DNA of 64,000 bases from CAZGHS01 sp964525495 (lineage in GTDB: Bacteria; Patescibacteriota; Microgenomatia; JALYQM01): the NCBI GenBank assembly GCA_964525495.1, contig CAZGHS010000002.1, positions 1 through 64,000 on the forward strand, written 5' to 3'. The notes beneath the pieces are model-generated. The model ran no database searches. It saw only the letters and a program-made list of their open reading frames with translations, and was not told the origin of the DNA. Below are positions 42,013 through 51,462 of the stretch, piece by piece. The position numbers and the translations under genes are program-made. Position 1 is the stretch's first letter; every line of letters begins with the position of its first letter.

Positions 42013-43857
42013 ATGCTGGGATTACTTTTTCAGGACCATATAGATAAAGACATACGCCGCTTTAACTTTAGAAGTGGACGAATTCCTGAGAACACTGAGC
42101 TAATACCACATAGCGAAGTAAGTGATGAGAAATCTATCCCATCTGTATGGAAAAGGTTTTCACTTAAAGCCATAGTTCTCATATTAACTGGAATATTAGT
42201 TACCCATGTCTTCACCCTACAAATAATCCGCGGAAAATATTATCAGGCACTCGCTGAAGGAAACGGAATTGTAAATCGACCGCTCGATCCAAGTCGAGGT
42301 GTAATTGCAGACAGAAACGGTGTCATGCTTGTGAGAAATACTCCATATATAGGTGAGGATGATTCACAATTAATACCATATAAAGAGTTCATCCAGCACG
42401 AGAGCACCCTGTCAGCAGAGCAAAAAAAGAAATATAAAATTCAACCAATTCGTGAATACCAGTTTGAAAACGAACTTTCCCATATCCTAGGATACACATC
42501 ACCCATAACTCAAGAAGAGATAGAGAAAAGTAAAAAACTCAAGTCAGAAGATACGACGGCCTATACTTTGCGAGATACGGTCGGTCGCACGGGACTGGAA
42601 GAAGAATATGAAGTGCTGCTCAGAGGAAAAGGAGGCACTGAGGTGGTGGAAGTTAATGCTTTAGGGGAGATGCAAAGAGTACTAGAAAAAAACGAGCCAA
42701 CTCCGGGATATACACTCGTAACTTCAATAGACAGCAAGTTACAAAAATACGTCTATACAAGACTTGAGGAAGCAGTTAAATCCTCAGGAGGTGTGTCCGG
42801 CGTTGCGATTGTACAGGATCCCACTAACGGACAGATTCTTGCTTTAGCAAACTATCCATCATTCAGCAACAACTCATTCACCCATCCTGACAAAAAGAAA
42901 ACGTTAGAAGACGTTTTTACCAATCCAGCAACGCCATTACTAAATCGAGCTATTGGTGGCAATTATCCGCCCGGCTCTACATTTAAAATCGTCACAGCAC
43001 TCGCAGGTTTAGAATCAAAAGCAATTAGCCAAACATCTACATACGATGACACGGGGAACATAACTATCTCAGGTATTACATTTAACAACTGGTATTTTAC
43101 TCAGTACGGAAAAGGAGAGGGGAAGATAGACGTAGTTAAAGCGATCGCTCGTTCTAACGACACGTTTTTTTACAAAATGGCCCTTGAAACAGGAGTTGAA
43201 AAACTTGCTGAGCAAGCAAATGAATTTAAATTTGGTCAAGTTCTCGGCGTAGATATTCCAGGTGAAGCAAAGGGAGTTGTCCCAACTCCCGAATGGAAAA
43301 AAGAAGTAAAAAATGAAGACTGGTATCCAGGCAATACAGTGAATATGTCTATTGGACAAGGTGATGTCCTGTCTACACCACTACAAATCAGTGCAATGAC
43401 AGCAACCATCGCCAATGGTGGTACAGTCTACCCCCCTACTATCGTCATGAGGGTGAATGATGAAAAAAATAATAAAGTCTGTGAGCGAAAAAAAGAATCA
43501 ATAGAATGGTCCGGAAAAATCTGCGAGTCATTAAACAAAAACAGCTACCCCGTAGTCAGGATTCCTGCAAGTAAAGAAAACATAGAAACAATAAAAGAGG
43601 GTATGCGACAAGTAAATGCGCAAGGAGGCACAGCCTATCCCTTTTTCAACTACCCTATCGAAACGGCAGGCAAAACAGGAACTGCAGAAAGTTTTCCTGG
43701 AAAACCACCTCATGCTTGGTATACAGGATTTGCTCCGTATCAATCGCCACAGATAACAGTAACAGTGCTAGTCGAGTATGGAGGAGAAGGTTCCAAAGTA
43801 GCCGCGCCCGCATCCAAAGATATCATGGACTTTTATTTTAAAGAAACAACTCCATAA
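42013..43857 (+). CDS. mrdA: Penicillin-binding protein 2 (elongasome transpeptidase)
   Basis: 614 residues. One membrane segment (about residues 50-72), a dimerisation domain (RGVIADRNGVMLVRNTPY, EEYEVLLRGKGGTEVVEVNA), and the transpeptidase: SxxK motif GSTFKIV (Ser near 320), SxN motif SND (near 381), KTG motif KTGTAES (near 554). It cross-links peptidoglycan during elongation. Fourth gene of the mre operon. The RodA glycosyltransferase gene is not in the window. Confidence 0.95.
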   Translation: MLGLLFQDHIDKDIRRFNFRSGRIPENTELIPHSEVSDEKSIPSVWKRFSLKAIVLILTGILVTHVFTLQIIRGKYYQALAEGNGIVNRPLDPSRGVIADRNGVMLVRNTPYIGEDDSQLIPYKEFIQHESTLSAEQKKKYKIQPIREYQFENELSHILGYTSPITQEEIEKSKKLKSEDTTAYTLRDTVGRTGLEEEYEVLLRGKGGTEVVEVNALGEMQRVLEKNEPTPGYTLVTSIDSKLQKYVYTRLEEAVKSSGGVSGVAIVQDPTNGQILALANYPSFSNNSFTHPDKKKTLEDVFTNPATPLLNRAIGGNYPPGSTFKIVTALAGLESKAISQTSTYDDTGNITISGITFNNWYFTQYGKGEGKIDVVKAIARSNDTFFYKMALETGVEKLAEQANEFKFGQVLGVDIPGEAKGVVPTPEWKKEVKNEDWYPGNTVNMSIGQGDVLSTPLQISAMTATIANGGTVYPPTIVMRVNDEKNNKVCERKKESIEWSGKICESLNKNSYPVVRIPASKENIETIKEGMRQVNAQGGTAYPFFNYPIETAGKTGTAESFPGKPPHAWYTGFAPYQSPQITVTVLVEYGGEGSKVAAPASKDIMDFYFKETTP

Positions 43858-43865
43858 TAAAAGTA

Positions 43866-44951
43866 ATGAATCTTACACCAGAAGAAAAAAGATATCTCGT
43901 TGCACTCTGTTCGGGCGATATTTTGGGATACCAGGTCATTAATTCTTTGCATACTCAGTATCAGTCATTCAAAAAAATATATGAAACACCACCGTCGGAC
44001 TGGAAAAACGTTTCAGAAAATATAAAAAACAAATGGATCAAACAAAAAGAGTTATCAAGCATAGATAAAACATATCAAGAATTAGAGCTTGCCAATACCA
44101 AAGTCATCACATTTTACGACCAAGAGTATCCTGAATTACTAAGACAAATCCCGTCACCACCTATAATTCTGTACTACCAGGGCGATATTTCATTACTTAA
44201 CTCGGTATCGCTTGGAGTTGTGGGAACCCGCATTATCAGTCCATACGGACAGCAAGCAATTGAGTTTTTTATTCCACCACTTGTCGCCGCAGGCCTAACT
44301 ATAGCCAGTGGATTTCAAAAAGGAGTTGATCAGGCAGCTCATAAAGAAACACTAAAATCAAAGGGAAAAACAGTAGCAATCCTCGGCACAGGCATTGACA
44401 TTGCATATCCTACTCACAGCGAGAAGCTAAGATCAGAAATTATTAATTCAGGGGGAGTAATGCTTTCGGAATATCCTCTTGGTACGGAGCCGTTCAAACA
44501 AAATTTTCCCAGACGAAACAGAATTATCTCAGGACTTTCAAAAGGCGTCTTAGTTGTCGAAGCTGCTCAACAAAGCGGTTCACTTATTACCGCAAAGTTT
44601 GCCAACGAACAAAACCGTGACGTATTTGCAATTCCGGGATCGATATTCTCCAACTTATCTCACGGACCTCACTTTCTGATCCAGCAAGGCGCCAAATGCG
44701 TGCACACACCGGAGGATATCCTAACTGAATTACAAATACTACCTCAGGGGACAGTAAATGCAGAACTATCCAATCTCTCCGAGCTACAACAAAAGATAGT
44801 AGAGCAGATACGAAACTCGCCTGTAACAATAGACCAACTTGCGCTTAAAATTAACAAGCCCATAAATGAATTGAGTGCAGAAATTACTATCATGGAGCTC
44901 GAGGGAATAATAAAGGATATGGGGGACGGAACGTACATTATTAAAAAATAG
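43866..44951 (+). CDS. dprA: DNA-processing protein DprA
   Basis: 361 residues. Rossmann core with VSLGVVGTRIISPYGQQAIE, TIASGFQKGVDQAAHKETL and AILGTGIDIAYPTHSEKL, and PRRNRIISGLSKGVLVVEAA, all DprA signatures; the C-terminus holds a winged-helix-like segment. DprA loads RecA on incoming single-stranded DNA in natural transformation. The gene follows mrdA by 8 nt. Confidence 0.95.
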   Translation: MNLTPEEKRYLVALCSGDILGYQVINSLHTQYQSFKKIYETPPSDWKNVSENIKNKWIKQKELSSIDKTYQELELANTKVITFYDQEYPELLRQIPSPPIILYYQGDISLLNSVSLGVVGTRIISPYGQQAIEFFIPPLVAAGLTIASGFQKGVDQAAHKETLKSKGKTVAILGTGIDIAYPTHSEKLRSEIINSGGVMLSEYPLGTEPFKQNFPRRNRIISGLSKGVLVVEAAQQSGSLITAKFANEQNRDVFAIPGSIFSNLSHGPHFLIQQGAKCVHTPEDILTELQILPQGTVNAELSNLSELQQKIVEQIRNSPVTIDQLALKINKPINELSAEITIMELEGIIKDMGDGTYIIKK

Positions 44952-45013
44952 TAGAGTTAATCTCTAAACCGCTGCAGACATGTTTAAAGACGACCTTCTG
45001 AGCCATACAAACA

Positions 45014-45042
45014 TTGGCTTTTAACCTGAAAAAAGGTATACT
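45014..45042 (+). promoter_or_regulatory. Promoter of the 45052 gene
   Basis: TTGGCT (45014-45019), 17-nt spacer, TATACT (45037-45042). ATG 45052 follows 9 nt after the -10 box, leaving almost no leader. Confidence 0.65.
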
Positions 45043-45051
45043 CTGGACACT

Positions 45052-45420
45052 ATGAAACTTCTTCTCTTAGGCATTTTGGCTCTATTAATAGTCGGATACA
45101 CGGGATATATCATGGTCAGCAGTGGTCAGAATGGGCAGGCACCCAAACTGAATCCCTTCGGAGCTCAAAAGATAGAGTCCATAGAAGGTCAGGCTATTCA
45201 GCGCGCGAAAAAAGTATACGAGGAAAAAAAGAAGGCAAAAGAAGATTTCGAAAAAAGCCCCTGTTTATCTGAAGATGTTGGTGATGGCTGGGCAGTAGAT
45301 ATCGTGCATAATCCGCGCGTCGTGGAAGACGATCAAAATAAGTGCAATTCCTATGAACAAAAGACCGTCACACACATTATAGAGATGACTCCCGATGGAA
45401 AAATCGTCCGGGCTGACTAA
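45052..45420 (+). CDS. Small secreted or membrane-anchored protein, unknown
   Basis: 122 residues: a signal-anchor helix (LLLLGILALLIVGYTGYIMV, about 2-21), a charged linker (AKKVYEEKKKAKEDFEKSP) and a C-terminal part with two Cys (CLSEDVGDGWAVDIVHNPRV, then NKCNSYEQKTVTHII) that could form a disulfide outside the cell. No known family. Followed closely by the next gene (19 nt). Confidence 0.7.
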   Translation: MKLLLLGILALLIVGYTGYIMVSSGQNGQAPKLNPFGAQKIESIEGQAIQRAKKVYEEKKKAKEDFEKSPCLSEDVGDGWAVDIVHNPRVVEDDQNKCNSYEQKTVTHIIEMTPDGKIVRAD

Positions 45421-45439
45421 TATAAATAAAGGGGGATCC

Positions 45440-45766
45440 ATGGATACCGATCGAACACCAGCAGAACCAGAAACAATAGAATACAAAAATACTGACACAA
45501 AGAGTCGAATATATCAAAATAATGCATGGCCACTAGTGCTCATTGTCATTGGACTATACTTCTTACTCAGAAACTATAATATCCTCAGCGATAGGGTTTT
45601 AGAAGCAGTCGTTGACGCTTGGCCATTAATACTTGTATGGTTAGGTGTACAGATGGGTACAAAAAGTAATCCTCGACTAAGAGTCCTCGGTTTAATAGTC
45701 GTAGTTTCGCTTTTTGTCTTTATAGTGCTACAAAATGCAGGTGTAAACTTACCCACTTTACGCTAA
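45440..45766 (+). CDS. LiaI/LiaF-like small membrane protein (DUF5668-like)
   Basis: 108 residues from ATG 45440, which has AAGGGGG 6 nt upstream; the frame is open to 45395 but overlaps the previous gene. After a short acidic tail there are three membrane segments with AWPLVLIVIGLYFLLRNYNI and AWPLILVWLGVQM, the pattern of LiaI/LiaF transmembrane regions. Function unknown; related proteins respond to envelope stress. The topA promoter follows. Confidence 0.75.
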   Translation: MDTDRTPAEPETIEYKNTDTKSRIYQNNAWPLVLIVIGLYFLLRNYNILSDRVLEAVVDAWPLILVWLGVQMGTKSNPRLRVLGLIVVVSLFVFIVLQNAGVNLPTLR

Positions 45767-45768
45767 CA

Positions 45769-45777
45769 TGGTATAAT
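45769..45777 (+). promoter_or_regulatory. Extended -10 promoter of topA
   Basis: TGGTATAAT, 8 nt before the topA ATG at 45786, implying a leaderless or near-leaderless transcript. Confidence 0.7.
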
Positions 45778-45785
45778 ACCGACTT

Positions 45786-47900
45786 ATGGCGAAACAACTC
45801 ATTATTGTCGAATCCCCGACAAAAGCTAAAACACTGTCCAAATTCCTGGGTGGTAAATACAATATTGAGGCTTCTTTCGGACATATTCGAGATCTTCCTA
45901 AGTCAAAAATGGGTGTCGATGAAAACACGCTCGACATAGATTACGTTATTCCAAAGGACAAATCCAAGCGCGTTAATGAATTAAAAAAAATTGCCGAAGG
46001 CGCAAGTAAAATAATTCTCGCTACCGACCCTGACCGTGAAGGAGAAGCAATCGCCTGGCATATTCTCAATATTCTCCAGGGCAACGCTGAAATAGAAGCA
46101 GACGCAAAAAAAGAAAAAAAGACGAAAGCAATAAAATCACCAAAAAAACCGGCGAAAGCCAAAGTACTCAAAGAGATTGAGTACGACCGAATCGTATTTC
46201 ACGAAATCACCGAGCATGCCATCAAAGAGGCCTTAGAAAGTCCTCGCAAGTTAGATTTAGCGCTTATCGACGCACAACAGGCACGTCGGGTACTTGATCG
46301 GTTAGTAGGCTATAAACTCTCACCGTTGTTGTGGCGCAAAGTTCGCACAGGGTTATCTGCGGGAAGAGTACAATCCATAGCGGTAAGATTAATCGTCGAC
46401 CGAGAACGTGAAATTGAAGCATTCAAAGCTGAAGAATATTGGTCAATCGAAGCCATATTCAGCATTCCTAAAACTACACCAAAAGAGCAATTCATAGCAT
46501 CGCTTTTCAAAATAAACGACAAAAAAGCCATAGTTAAAAACGAAACCGAAGCAAAAGAACACACAGATGCAATCACAAAGGCGTCATTTGCAGTCACTTT
46601 AGTCAACAAAAAAGAAGTACGCAAATACTCTGTTCCACCTTTCACAACCTCCACATTGCAGCAAAATGCTTCAAACAAGCTTGGTTTCTCAGCAAAAAAG
46701 ACCATGATGCTCGCTCAGCGACTGTACGAAGAAGGTCTCATCACATATATGCGTACTGACTCCGTTAACCTTTCTGAAGAGGCAATAACTGCGTCACGCA
46801 AATTCATAACTTCGGAATATGGTAGCCAATATTTACCTGACAAACCAAAAATTTACAAAACAAAATCAAAAGTAGCCCAAGAAGCGCACGAAGCGATCCG
46901 TCCAACAGATGCATATAAGACGCCAAGCAAAATGGCCGGCGCTTTAGAGCCCGATCAACTACGACTCTACACACTAATATGGAATCGTTTTGTAGCCTGC
47001 CAGATGCGCGAAGCAATTTACGATCAGACAAGTATAGATATAACTTCAACCAACAGCACAAACAAATATATGTTCCGGGCTGTAGGCCGTATCATCAAAT
47101 TCGACGGATGGCTCAAGGTGTACGGAATCGAAGCAGATACTGACGAAGTGAAAGAGAAAAAAGAAGGCGAAGAGCAAGAAGACGAAGGCGAGGTAAAAGA
47201 AAACACACGACTCCCGGATGTCAAGGAAGGCCAGGATCTTAACACAGAAAAAATAAAGCCTGAGCAGCATTTTACTCAGCCTCCTCCACGTTACACGGAA
47301 GCCGCACTCGTCAAAGCACTCGAAGAGCGAGGTATTGGCCGTCCTTCAACCTACGCGCCTACCATTTCCACTATCCTAGATAGAAAATATGTAGACAAAG
47401 AGCAAAAAGCACTCATCCCAACTCCTATCGGTATTGCAGTGAACGACTTTCTGTACGCAAACTTTCCTGACGTCATGGATTACTCATTCACCGCAGATCT
47501 CGAGCAAGAGCTCGATGATGTCGCCAACGGTGAACGTGAATGGAAGCCACTTATCAAAGGATTTTTCGATCCATTTACAAAACGAGTAGCAGAAACTCAA
47601 GAAACAGCAGAGCGCGTCAAAGTTGCAACCGAGACGACAGGGGAGAAATGTCCAGACTGCGGAAACGATTTAATTATTCGTTTCGGACGTTTCGGGAAAT
47701 TCATTTCCTGTTCCACCTATCCCGATTGCAAACACACTGCACCGTTCTTAAATAAGCTGGACGGAGTCCTCTGTCCTAAAGACGAAGGTCAGGTCGTCAT
47801 GCGCAAAACAAAGCGCGGTAGATCATTCTACGGCTGTGCAAACTATCCGAAATGCGACTGGTCATCATGGACCAAGCCAGGATCAGAACAGCAGGAATAG
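45786..47900 (+). CDS. topA: DNA topoisomerase I
   Basis: 704 residues, type IA. Toprim: IVESPTKAKTL and LATDPDREGEAIAWHIL with the Asp-x-Asp. The catalytic Tyr is in GLITYMRTDS (near residue 322). A Lys-rich insertion (about residues 100-125) interrupts the first domain. C-terminus: two zinc ribbons, CPDCGNDLIIRFGRFGKFIS with CSTYPDC, and CPKDEGQ with CANYPKC. It relaxes negative supercoils. The gene has its own extended -10 promoter. Confidence 0.95.
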   Translation: MAKQLIIVESPTKAKTLSKFLGGKYNIEASFGHIRDLPKSKMGVDENTLDIDYVIPKDKSKRVNELKKIAEGASKIILATDPDREGEAIAWHILNILQGNAEIEADAKKEKKTKAIKSPKKPAKAKVLKEIEYDRIVFHEITEHAIKEALESPRKLDLALIDAQQARRVLDRLVGYKLSPLLWRKVRTGLSAGRVQSIAVRLIVDREREIEAFKAEEYWSIEAIFSIPKTTPKEQFIASLFKINDKKAIVKNETEAKEHTDAITKASFAVTLVNKKEVRKYSVPPFTTSTLQQNASNKLGFSAKKTMMLAQRLYEEGLITYMRTDSVNLSEEAITASRKFITSEYGSQYLPDKPKIYKTKSKVAQEAHEAIRPTDAYKTPSKMAGALEPDQLRLYTLIWNRFVACQMREAIYDQTSIDITSTNSTNKYMFRAVGRIIKFDGWLKVYGIEADTDEVKEKKEGEEQEDEGEVKENTRLPDVKEGQDLNTEKIKPEQHFTQPPPRYTEAALVKALEERGIGRPSTYAPTISTILDRKYVDKEQKALIPTPIGIAVNDFLYANFPDVMDYSFTADLEQELDDVANGEREWKPLIKGFFDPFTKRVAETQETAERVKVATETTGEKCPDCGNDLIIRFGRFGKFISCSTYPDCKHTAPFLNKLDGVLCPKDEGQVVMRKTKRGRSFYGCANYPKCDWSSWTKPGSEQQE

Positions 47901-48047
47901 ACAAATCCATAGTAGATTAGTAATACTTAATATATGCTTTTAGCATATGAATTAATTTCCATAATAAGTGTTGGCATAATGATCTGTTGAGGGCTATATA
48001 GCGATCTCCTTGTAGAAAAATTTAGCCTGGCAAAAATTCTCAGATCA

Positions 48048-48680
48048 ATGCTGTTTGCAACGATTGCAGCTATTTTTTTATTTAAGAGCAGTTCAGAACT
48101 TCCTCTTGGCATAGTTGGGTTATGCGCGATTACAATCGAGCGAATGCTCACTGAAATTTATAAGGCACTTATTCGTAAAGAAAATCAGGAAAAGTACAAA
48201 ATACCCTCAGATCTTAATATTAAGGCGCCCCAACTAGCTAAAAGACTCGGAGGATTTAGCTTAATCTTAGTAACTGGATTACTTTTTTATTACATCGAAG
48301 TACCAAACCATATAAATCCTTTAATCCTAGCAGCACTAGCAGGGCTAGGAACAGCAATTGGTGGAATGTTAAAAGATGCCCCGCACGAGGGTTTCGACAT
48401 TCTAAAGTTCTTCCGAAGTCCGATGGTCGCTCTAGTGTGTGGAGTAATCATCAGTACCCAGTTTCCCGGAGATATAAACTCAAAATATTTTTTACTCTCA
48501 ATTTTTGGAGCGGAACGCATTTGCAGTGAATTCTATAAAAAAATTCTAAATGGTAGATTACCAGGAAAATTCAAAGAAACGCTGACAGTATCTAAAAAAT
48601 GGGAAAAGAAGAGAAAATTAATTCTCCCAGTCTATACAGTATGTATACTTATCCTCGTAACACTATTCGTTCTAAAATAA
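48048..48680 (+). CDS. Unknown five-helix membrane protein, possibly truncated at its N-terminus
   Basis: 210 residues from ATG 48048 with at least four to five hydrophobic segments (GIVGLCAITIERMLTEIYKA, LAKRLGGFSLILVTGLLFYY, PLILAALAGLGTAIGGMLK). No Shine-Dalgarno. The same frame is open upstream to ATG 47934 apart from a single TGA at 47988-47990; the upstream part (MLLAYELISIISVGIMIC) reads as a membrane helix and continues into GLYSDLLVEKFSLAKILRS, so the gene was probably longer and is broken, or the TGA is an error. No known family. Confidence 0.55.
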   Translation: MLFATIAAIFLFKSSSELPLGIVGLCAITIERMLTEIYKALIRKENQEKYKIPSDLNIKAPQLAKRLGGFSLILVTGLLFYYIEVPNHINPLILAALAGLGTAIGGMLKDAPHEGFDILKFFRSPMVALVCGVIISTQFPGDINSKYFLLSIFGAERICSEFYKKILNGRLPGKFKETLTVSKKWEKKRKLILPVYTVCILILVTLFVLK

Positions 48681-48684
48681 CAAT

Positions 48685-49101
48685 TTAATAGTTTCGACGC
48701 TTCTTTCTCGCCACACCAAGATCAATGAGCGCGCGTCGCATAGCGCCTTCAGCAATAGCATAGTCCTCATCTGTGATTTTTTGTGACATAGCTTCTTCAG
48801 CTTTTCTTCGAGCTGCTTCGATCTGCGCTTCATCCAACTCTTCTGCTCGTGCAGCTGCATCAGCCAGTACTGTTACTTTACTATTCGCCACTTCCAAAAA
48901 CCCACCATGAATAGCAACAAAAAATTCGTCATTATTTTTTTTGTACCGCAATTCACCAGCAGCAAGTTGTGAATAAAGAGGAATATGACCAGGCAAAACA
49001 CCAATCTCGCCTTCGACAGTTCGCAACGTCACGATCGCAACATTCTCTTCATGGAGGATTCGTTTCTCAGGTGTGACTATATCTAAAGTTAAACTACTCA
49101 T
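48685..49101 (-). CDS. atpC: F-type ATP synthase epsilon subunit
   Basis: 138 residues. N-terminal beta-sandwich (LTLDIVTPEKRILHEENVAI, GEIGVLPGHIPLYSQL, VAIHGGFLEVANSKVTVLAD) and two C-terminal helices rich in Glu/Ala/Arg. It regulates the F1 motor. Its start overlaps the end of the 104-residue gene by 8 nt. Last gene of the operon. Confidence 0.95.
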   Translation of the reverse strand: MSSLTLDIVTPEKRILHEENVAIVTLRTVEGEIGVLPGHIPLYSQLAAGELRYKKNNDEFFVAIHGGFLEVANSKVTVLADAAARAEELDEAQIEAARRKAEEAMSQKITDEDYAIAEGAMRRALIDLGVARKKRRNY

Positions 49102-49408
49102 TTTGGTTCCTTCCAGGAAGAATTCTTACTCGTTTGACGGGTATTTTATCAAGGGTAATCTTTCCATCTTTTTTCCTCCACACTCGTGTAGCTCCTTCTG
49201 CCATTTCGGCAGGGCAAGGCTCTAATACCACTCTACCTTGTGGACCAATATATTCTGAGGCGACACCAAGTTCTTGATTACCTTGCTGCAATTCATCTGA
49301 ATGTCTCAGTACTCGCTTCCCAAAACCAAGAGGACCTGCAGCCTGTAAAGGAGCCCGGATAGAATCCAGTTGAATTTCAGATGGCAATTCTTTATTAAAT
49401 ATACCCAT
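49094..49408 (-). CDS. Unknown 104-residue protein inside the ATP synthase operon
   Basis: No known family. Starts MGIFNKELPSEIQLDSIRAP, contains GPLGFGKRVLRHSDELQQGN and VWRKKDGKITLDKIPVKRVR. Soluble, with alternating charged strands. It lies 4 nt after atpD and overlaps atpC by 8 nt, so it is translated with both. It could be a subunit-like or regulatory factor of this ATP synthase, or an unrelated inserted gene. One Cys and no membrane segment. Confidence 0.65.
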   Translation of the reverse strand: MGIFNKELPSEIQLDSIRAPLQAAGPLGFGKRVLRHSDELQQGNQELGVASEYIGPQGRVVLEPCPAEMAEGATRVWRKKDGKITLDKIPVKRVRILPGRNQNE

Positions 49409-49412
49409 ACTA

Positions 49413-50798
49413 TTACGATTTCATCGTTTCAGCTTTTGCTCTCGCTGATTCTATAGTACCAACCATATAAAAAGCTTGTTCCGGAAGGTCATCATGTTTA
49501 CCTTCCAAAATCTCTTTAAATCCACGCACCGTATCTTCAACTTTTACGTACTCACCAGGGGTGCCTGTAAATTGCTCAGCCACAAACATAGGTTGTGTTA
49601 AGAAACGCTGCATCTTTCGTGCACGAGCAACCGTCAATTTATCTTCATCTGACAATTCCTCTATACCCAAGATCGCAATAATATCCTGCAAATCTTTGTA
49701 TCTCTGCAAGACCTTCTGCACTTGTCGGGCAACAGAATAATGTTCCTCACCAACCACTTCAGGAATCATAATCTTCGAGTTAGAGGCGAGGGGGTCAATA
49801 GCAGGGAATAGTGCTTGCTCAGCCAATGCACGTTCCAGTGAAATTGTTGAGTCCAAGTGCGCAAATGTTGTGGCAGGTGCAGGATCTGTGTAGTCATCTG
49901 CTGGCACATACACAGCCTGAACTGAAGTAATAGATCCACTCTTGGTTGACGTAATACGTTCTTGAAGCGCACCCATCTCCGAAGCCAATGTAGGCTGGTA
50001 ACCCACAGCAGACGGAATACGTCCTAGTAAAGCAGAAACCTCAGATCCTGCCTGAGAGAAACGGAAAATATTATCAATAAACAACAGCACATCCTCATTC
50101 TTCTCGTCGCGGAAATATTCAGCATGAGCTAACGCAGTCAAAGCTACACGAGCGCGAGCACCTGGAGGCTCATTCATTTGTCCGAAAAGCATCACCACAT
50201 TATCCAAAACATTTGCTTCCTTCATTTCCTCATACAAATCATTTCCTTCACGAGTACGTTCGCCAACGCCAGCAAATACCGAGTGGCCAGAATGTTCGAT
50301 CGCAATATTGCGAATCAATTCTTTCACAATAACTGTTTTACCAACACCCGCTCCACCAAATGCCGCCACTTTTCCACCACGCAAAAACGGACAGATCAAG
50401 TCAATTACTTTCATTCCAGTCTCAAGCATCTCGACTTGAGAAGATTGATCAGTGATAGGAGGTGACGGACGATGAATAGGGTAATTCACTTTTGAAGTAA
50501 CCACTTCCTTCTGATCAATCGCTTCACCTAGTACATTCAAAATACGTCCAAGCGCAGATTCTCCGACAGGAACAGTAATAGCGGCACCAGTATCGGTAAC
50601 ACCCATACCGCGTTGCAATCCATCTGTAGAGTTCATCGCGATTGTACGAACCTCATTGTTTCGCAACTGCTGCTGCACTTCTAACGTAACCACAGCATCG
50701 CCAAACGACACCTTCAACGCGTTTAAAATCGCAGGAGAATGTCCATCAAACTTCACATCCACTACCGGTCCAATAATTTGTGTAATCTTTCCTGTCAT
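49413..50798 (-). CDS. atpD: F-type ATP synthase beta subunit
   Basis: 461 residues from ATG 50798 (AAGGAGAATATT upstream). Walker A GGAGVGKTVIVKEL, catalytic Glu in GVGERTREGNDLY, Walker B LLFIDNIFRFSQAGSEV, and the DELSEED-like region (EELSDEDKL). Catalytic subunit of F1. The frame is open upstream into the YdcF gene; the Shine-Dalgarno decides the start. Confidence 0.97.
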   Translation of the reverse strand: MTGKITQIIGPVVDVKFDGHSPAILNALKVSFGDAVVTLEVQQQLRNNEVRTIAMNSTDGLQRGMGVTDTGAAITVPVGESALGRILNVLGEAIDQKEVVTSKVNYPIHRPSPPITDQSSQVEMLETGMKVIDLICPFLRGGKVAAFGGAGVGKTVIVKELIRNIAIEHSGHSVFAGVGERTREGNDLYEEMKEANVLDNVVMLFGQMNEPPGARARVALTALAHAEYFRDEKNEDVLLFIDNIFRFSQAGSEVSALLGRIPSAVGYQPTLASEMGALQERITSTKSGSITSVQAVYVPADDYTDPAPATTFAHLDSTISLERALAEQALFPAIDPLASNSKIMIPEVVGEEHYSVARQVQKVLQRYKDLQDIIAILGIEELSDEDKLTVARARKMQRFLTQPMFVAEQFTGTPGEYVKVEDTVRGFKEILEGKHDDLPEQAFYMVGTIESARAKAETMKS

Positions 50799-50808
50799 AA
50801 TATTCTCC

Positions 50809-51456
50809 TTACTCAACTTTATGTTTCGTAAAACCTTTCTCAATTAAATATGTGTAAGCATTCTCAACCTCGGCAGGTATCTCAACTTCTCCAATAAATC
50901 CTTTTGCAGGATACACCTGGAGTCGTGAAACTTCTCCAACCATCAAATGAATTAGTTCTTCCTCGCTTACCAATTCATTTGGATAATCGTCAAATTTTTC
51001 TACAGGGGATACAAAAATAATATCTGCATCCGGCCAATTAATCTTATAACTCTCGGCTGTACGCTTTAAAATATAAGGCAACTGAATTGCAATTAATTTT
51101 GAAAACGGAATACCTGATTGTTCAAGCGCTGCCTTCGAATAAGTAATATTCGTCTGAGTGTTAGTAGATTTATTCTCCAATATAATTTTATCTTCTGGAA
51201 CACCCATGCTCACTGTCACGTCTCTGAATATTTCTGCTTCTGTTCTAGTTGCATTCTGACCAGACAATCGCCCAAAGCCCCCTGAAATCAAAATATATTG
51301 TGCAAAGCCTTCTTTAAATAGCTGTGCGGCCTTTTCGACAATGCGCGTATCATAACTCCCATGCGCAATAATCACATCGCACTTGGTAGGCGAATCATTC
51401 AGGACAAGAAAATCCCAAAGGGTCATTGAATATTTTTTTATTTCTGCGTCCATCAT
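50809..51456 (-). CDS. YdcF/DUF218-family protein inside the ATP synthase operon
   Basis: 215 residues. VIIAHGSYDTRIVEKAAQLF, ILISGGFGRLSGQNATRTEA with EIFRDVTVSMGVPEDKIILE and NKSTNTQTNITYSKAALEQ match the DUF218 (YdcF/SanA/ElyC-like) family, here without its usual membrane segment. Family function is not settled; some members act in envelope biogenesis. It lies 6 nt after atpG and 10 nt before atpD, within an otherwise standard operon; such an insertion is unusual. Confidence 0.85.
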   Translation of the reverse strand: MMDAEIKKYSMTLWDFLVLNDSPTKCDVIIAHGSYDTRIVEKAAQLFKEGFAQYILISGGFGRLSGQNATRTEAEIFRDVTVSMGVPEDKIILENKSTNTQTNITYSKAALEQSGIPFSKLIAIQLPYILKRTAESYKINWPDADIIFVSPVEKFDDYPNELVSEEELIHLMVGEVSRLQVYPAKGFIGEVEIPAEVENAYTYLIEKGFTKHKVE

Positions 51457-51462
51457 AGATCC

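Noticed and set aside
47934..47990. TGA recoded as glycine or tryptophan
   Set aside because: TGA ends several genes here (priA, the gene ending at 33660), so the standard code holds.
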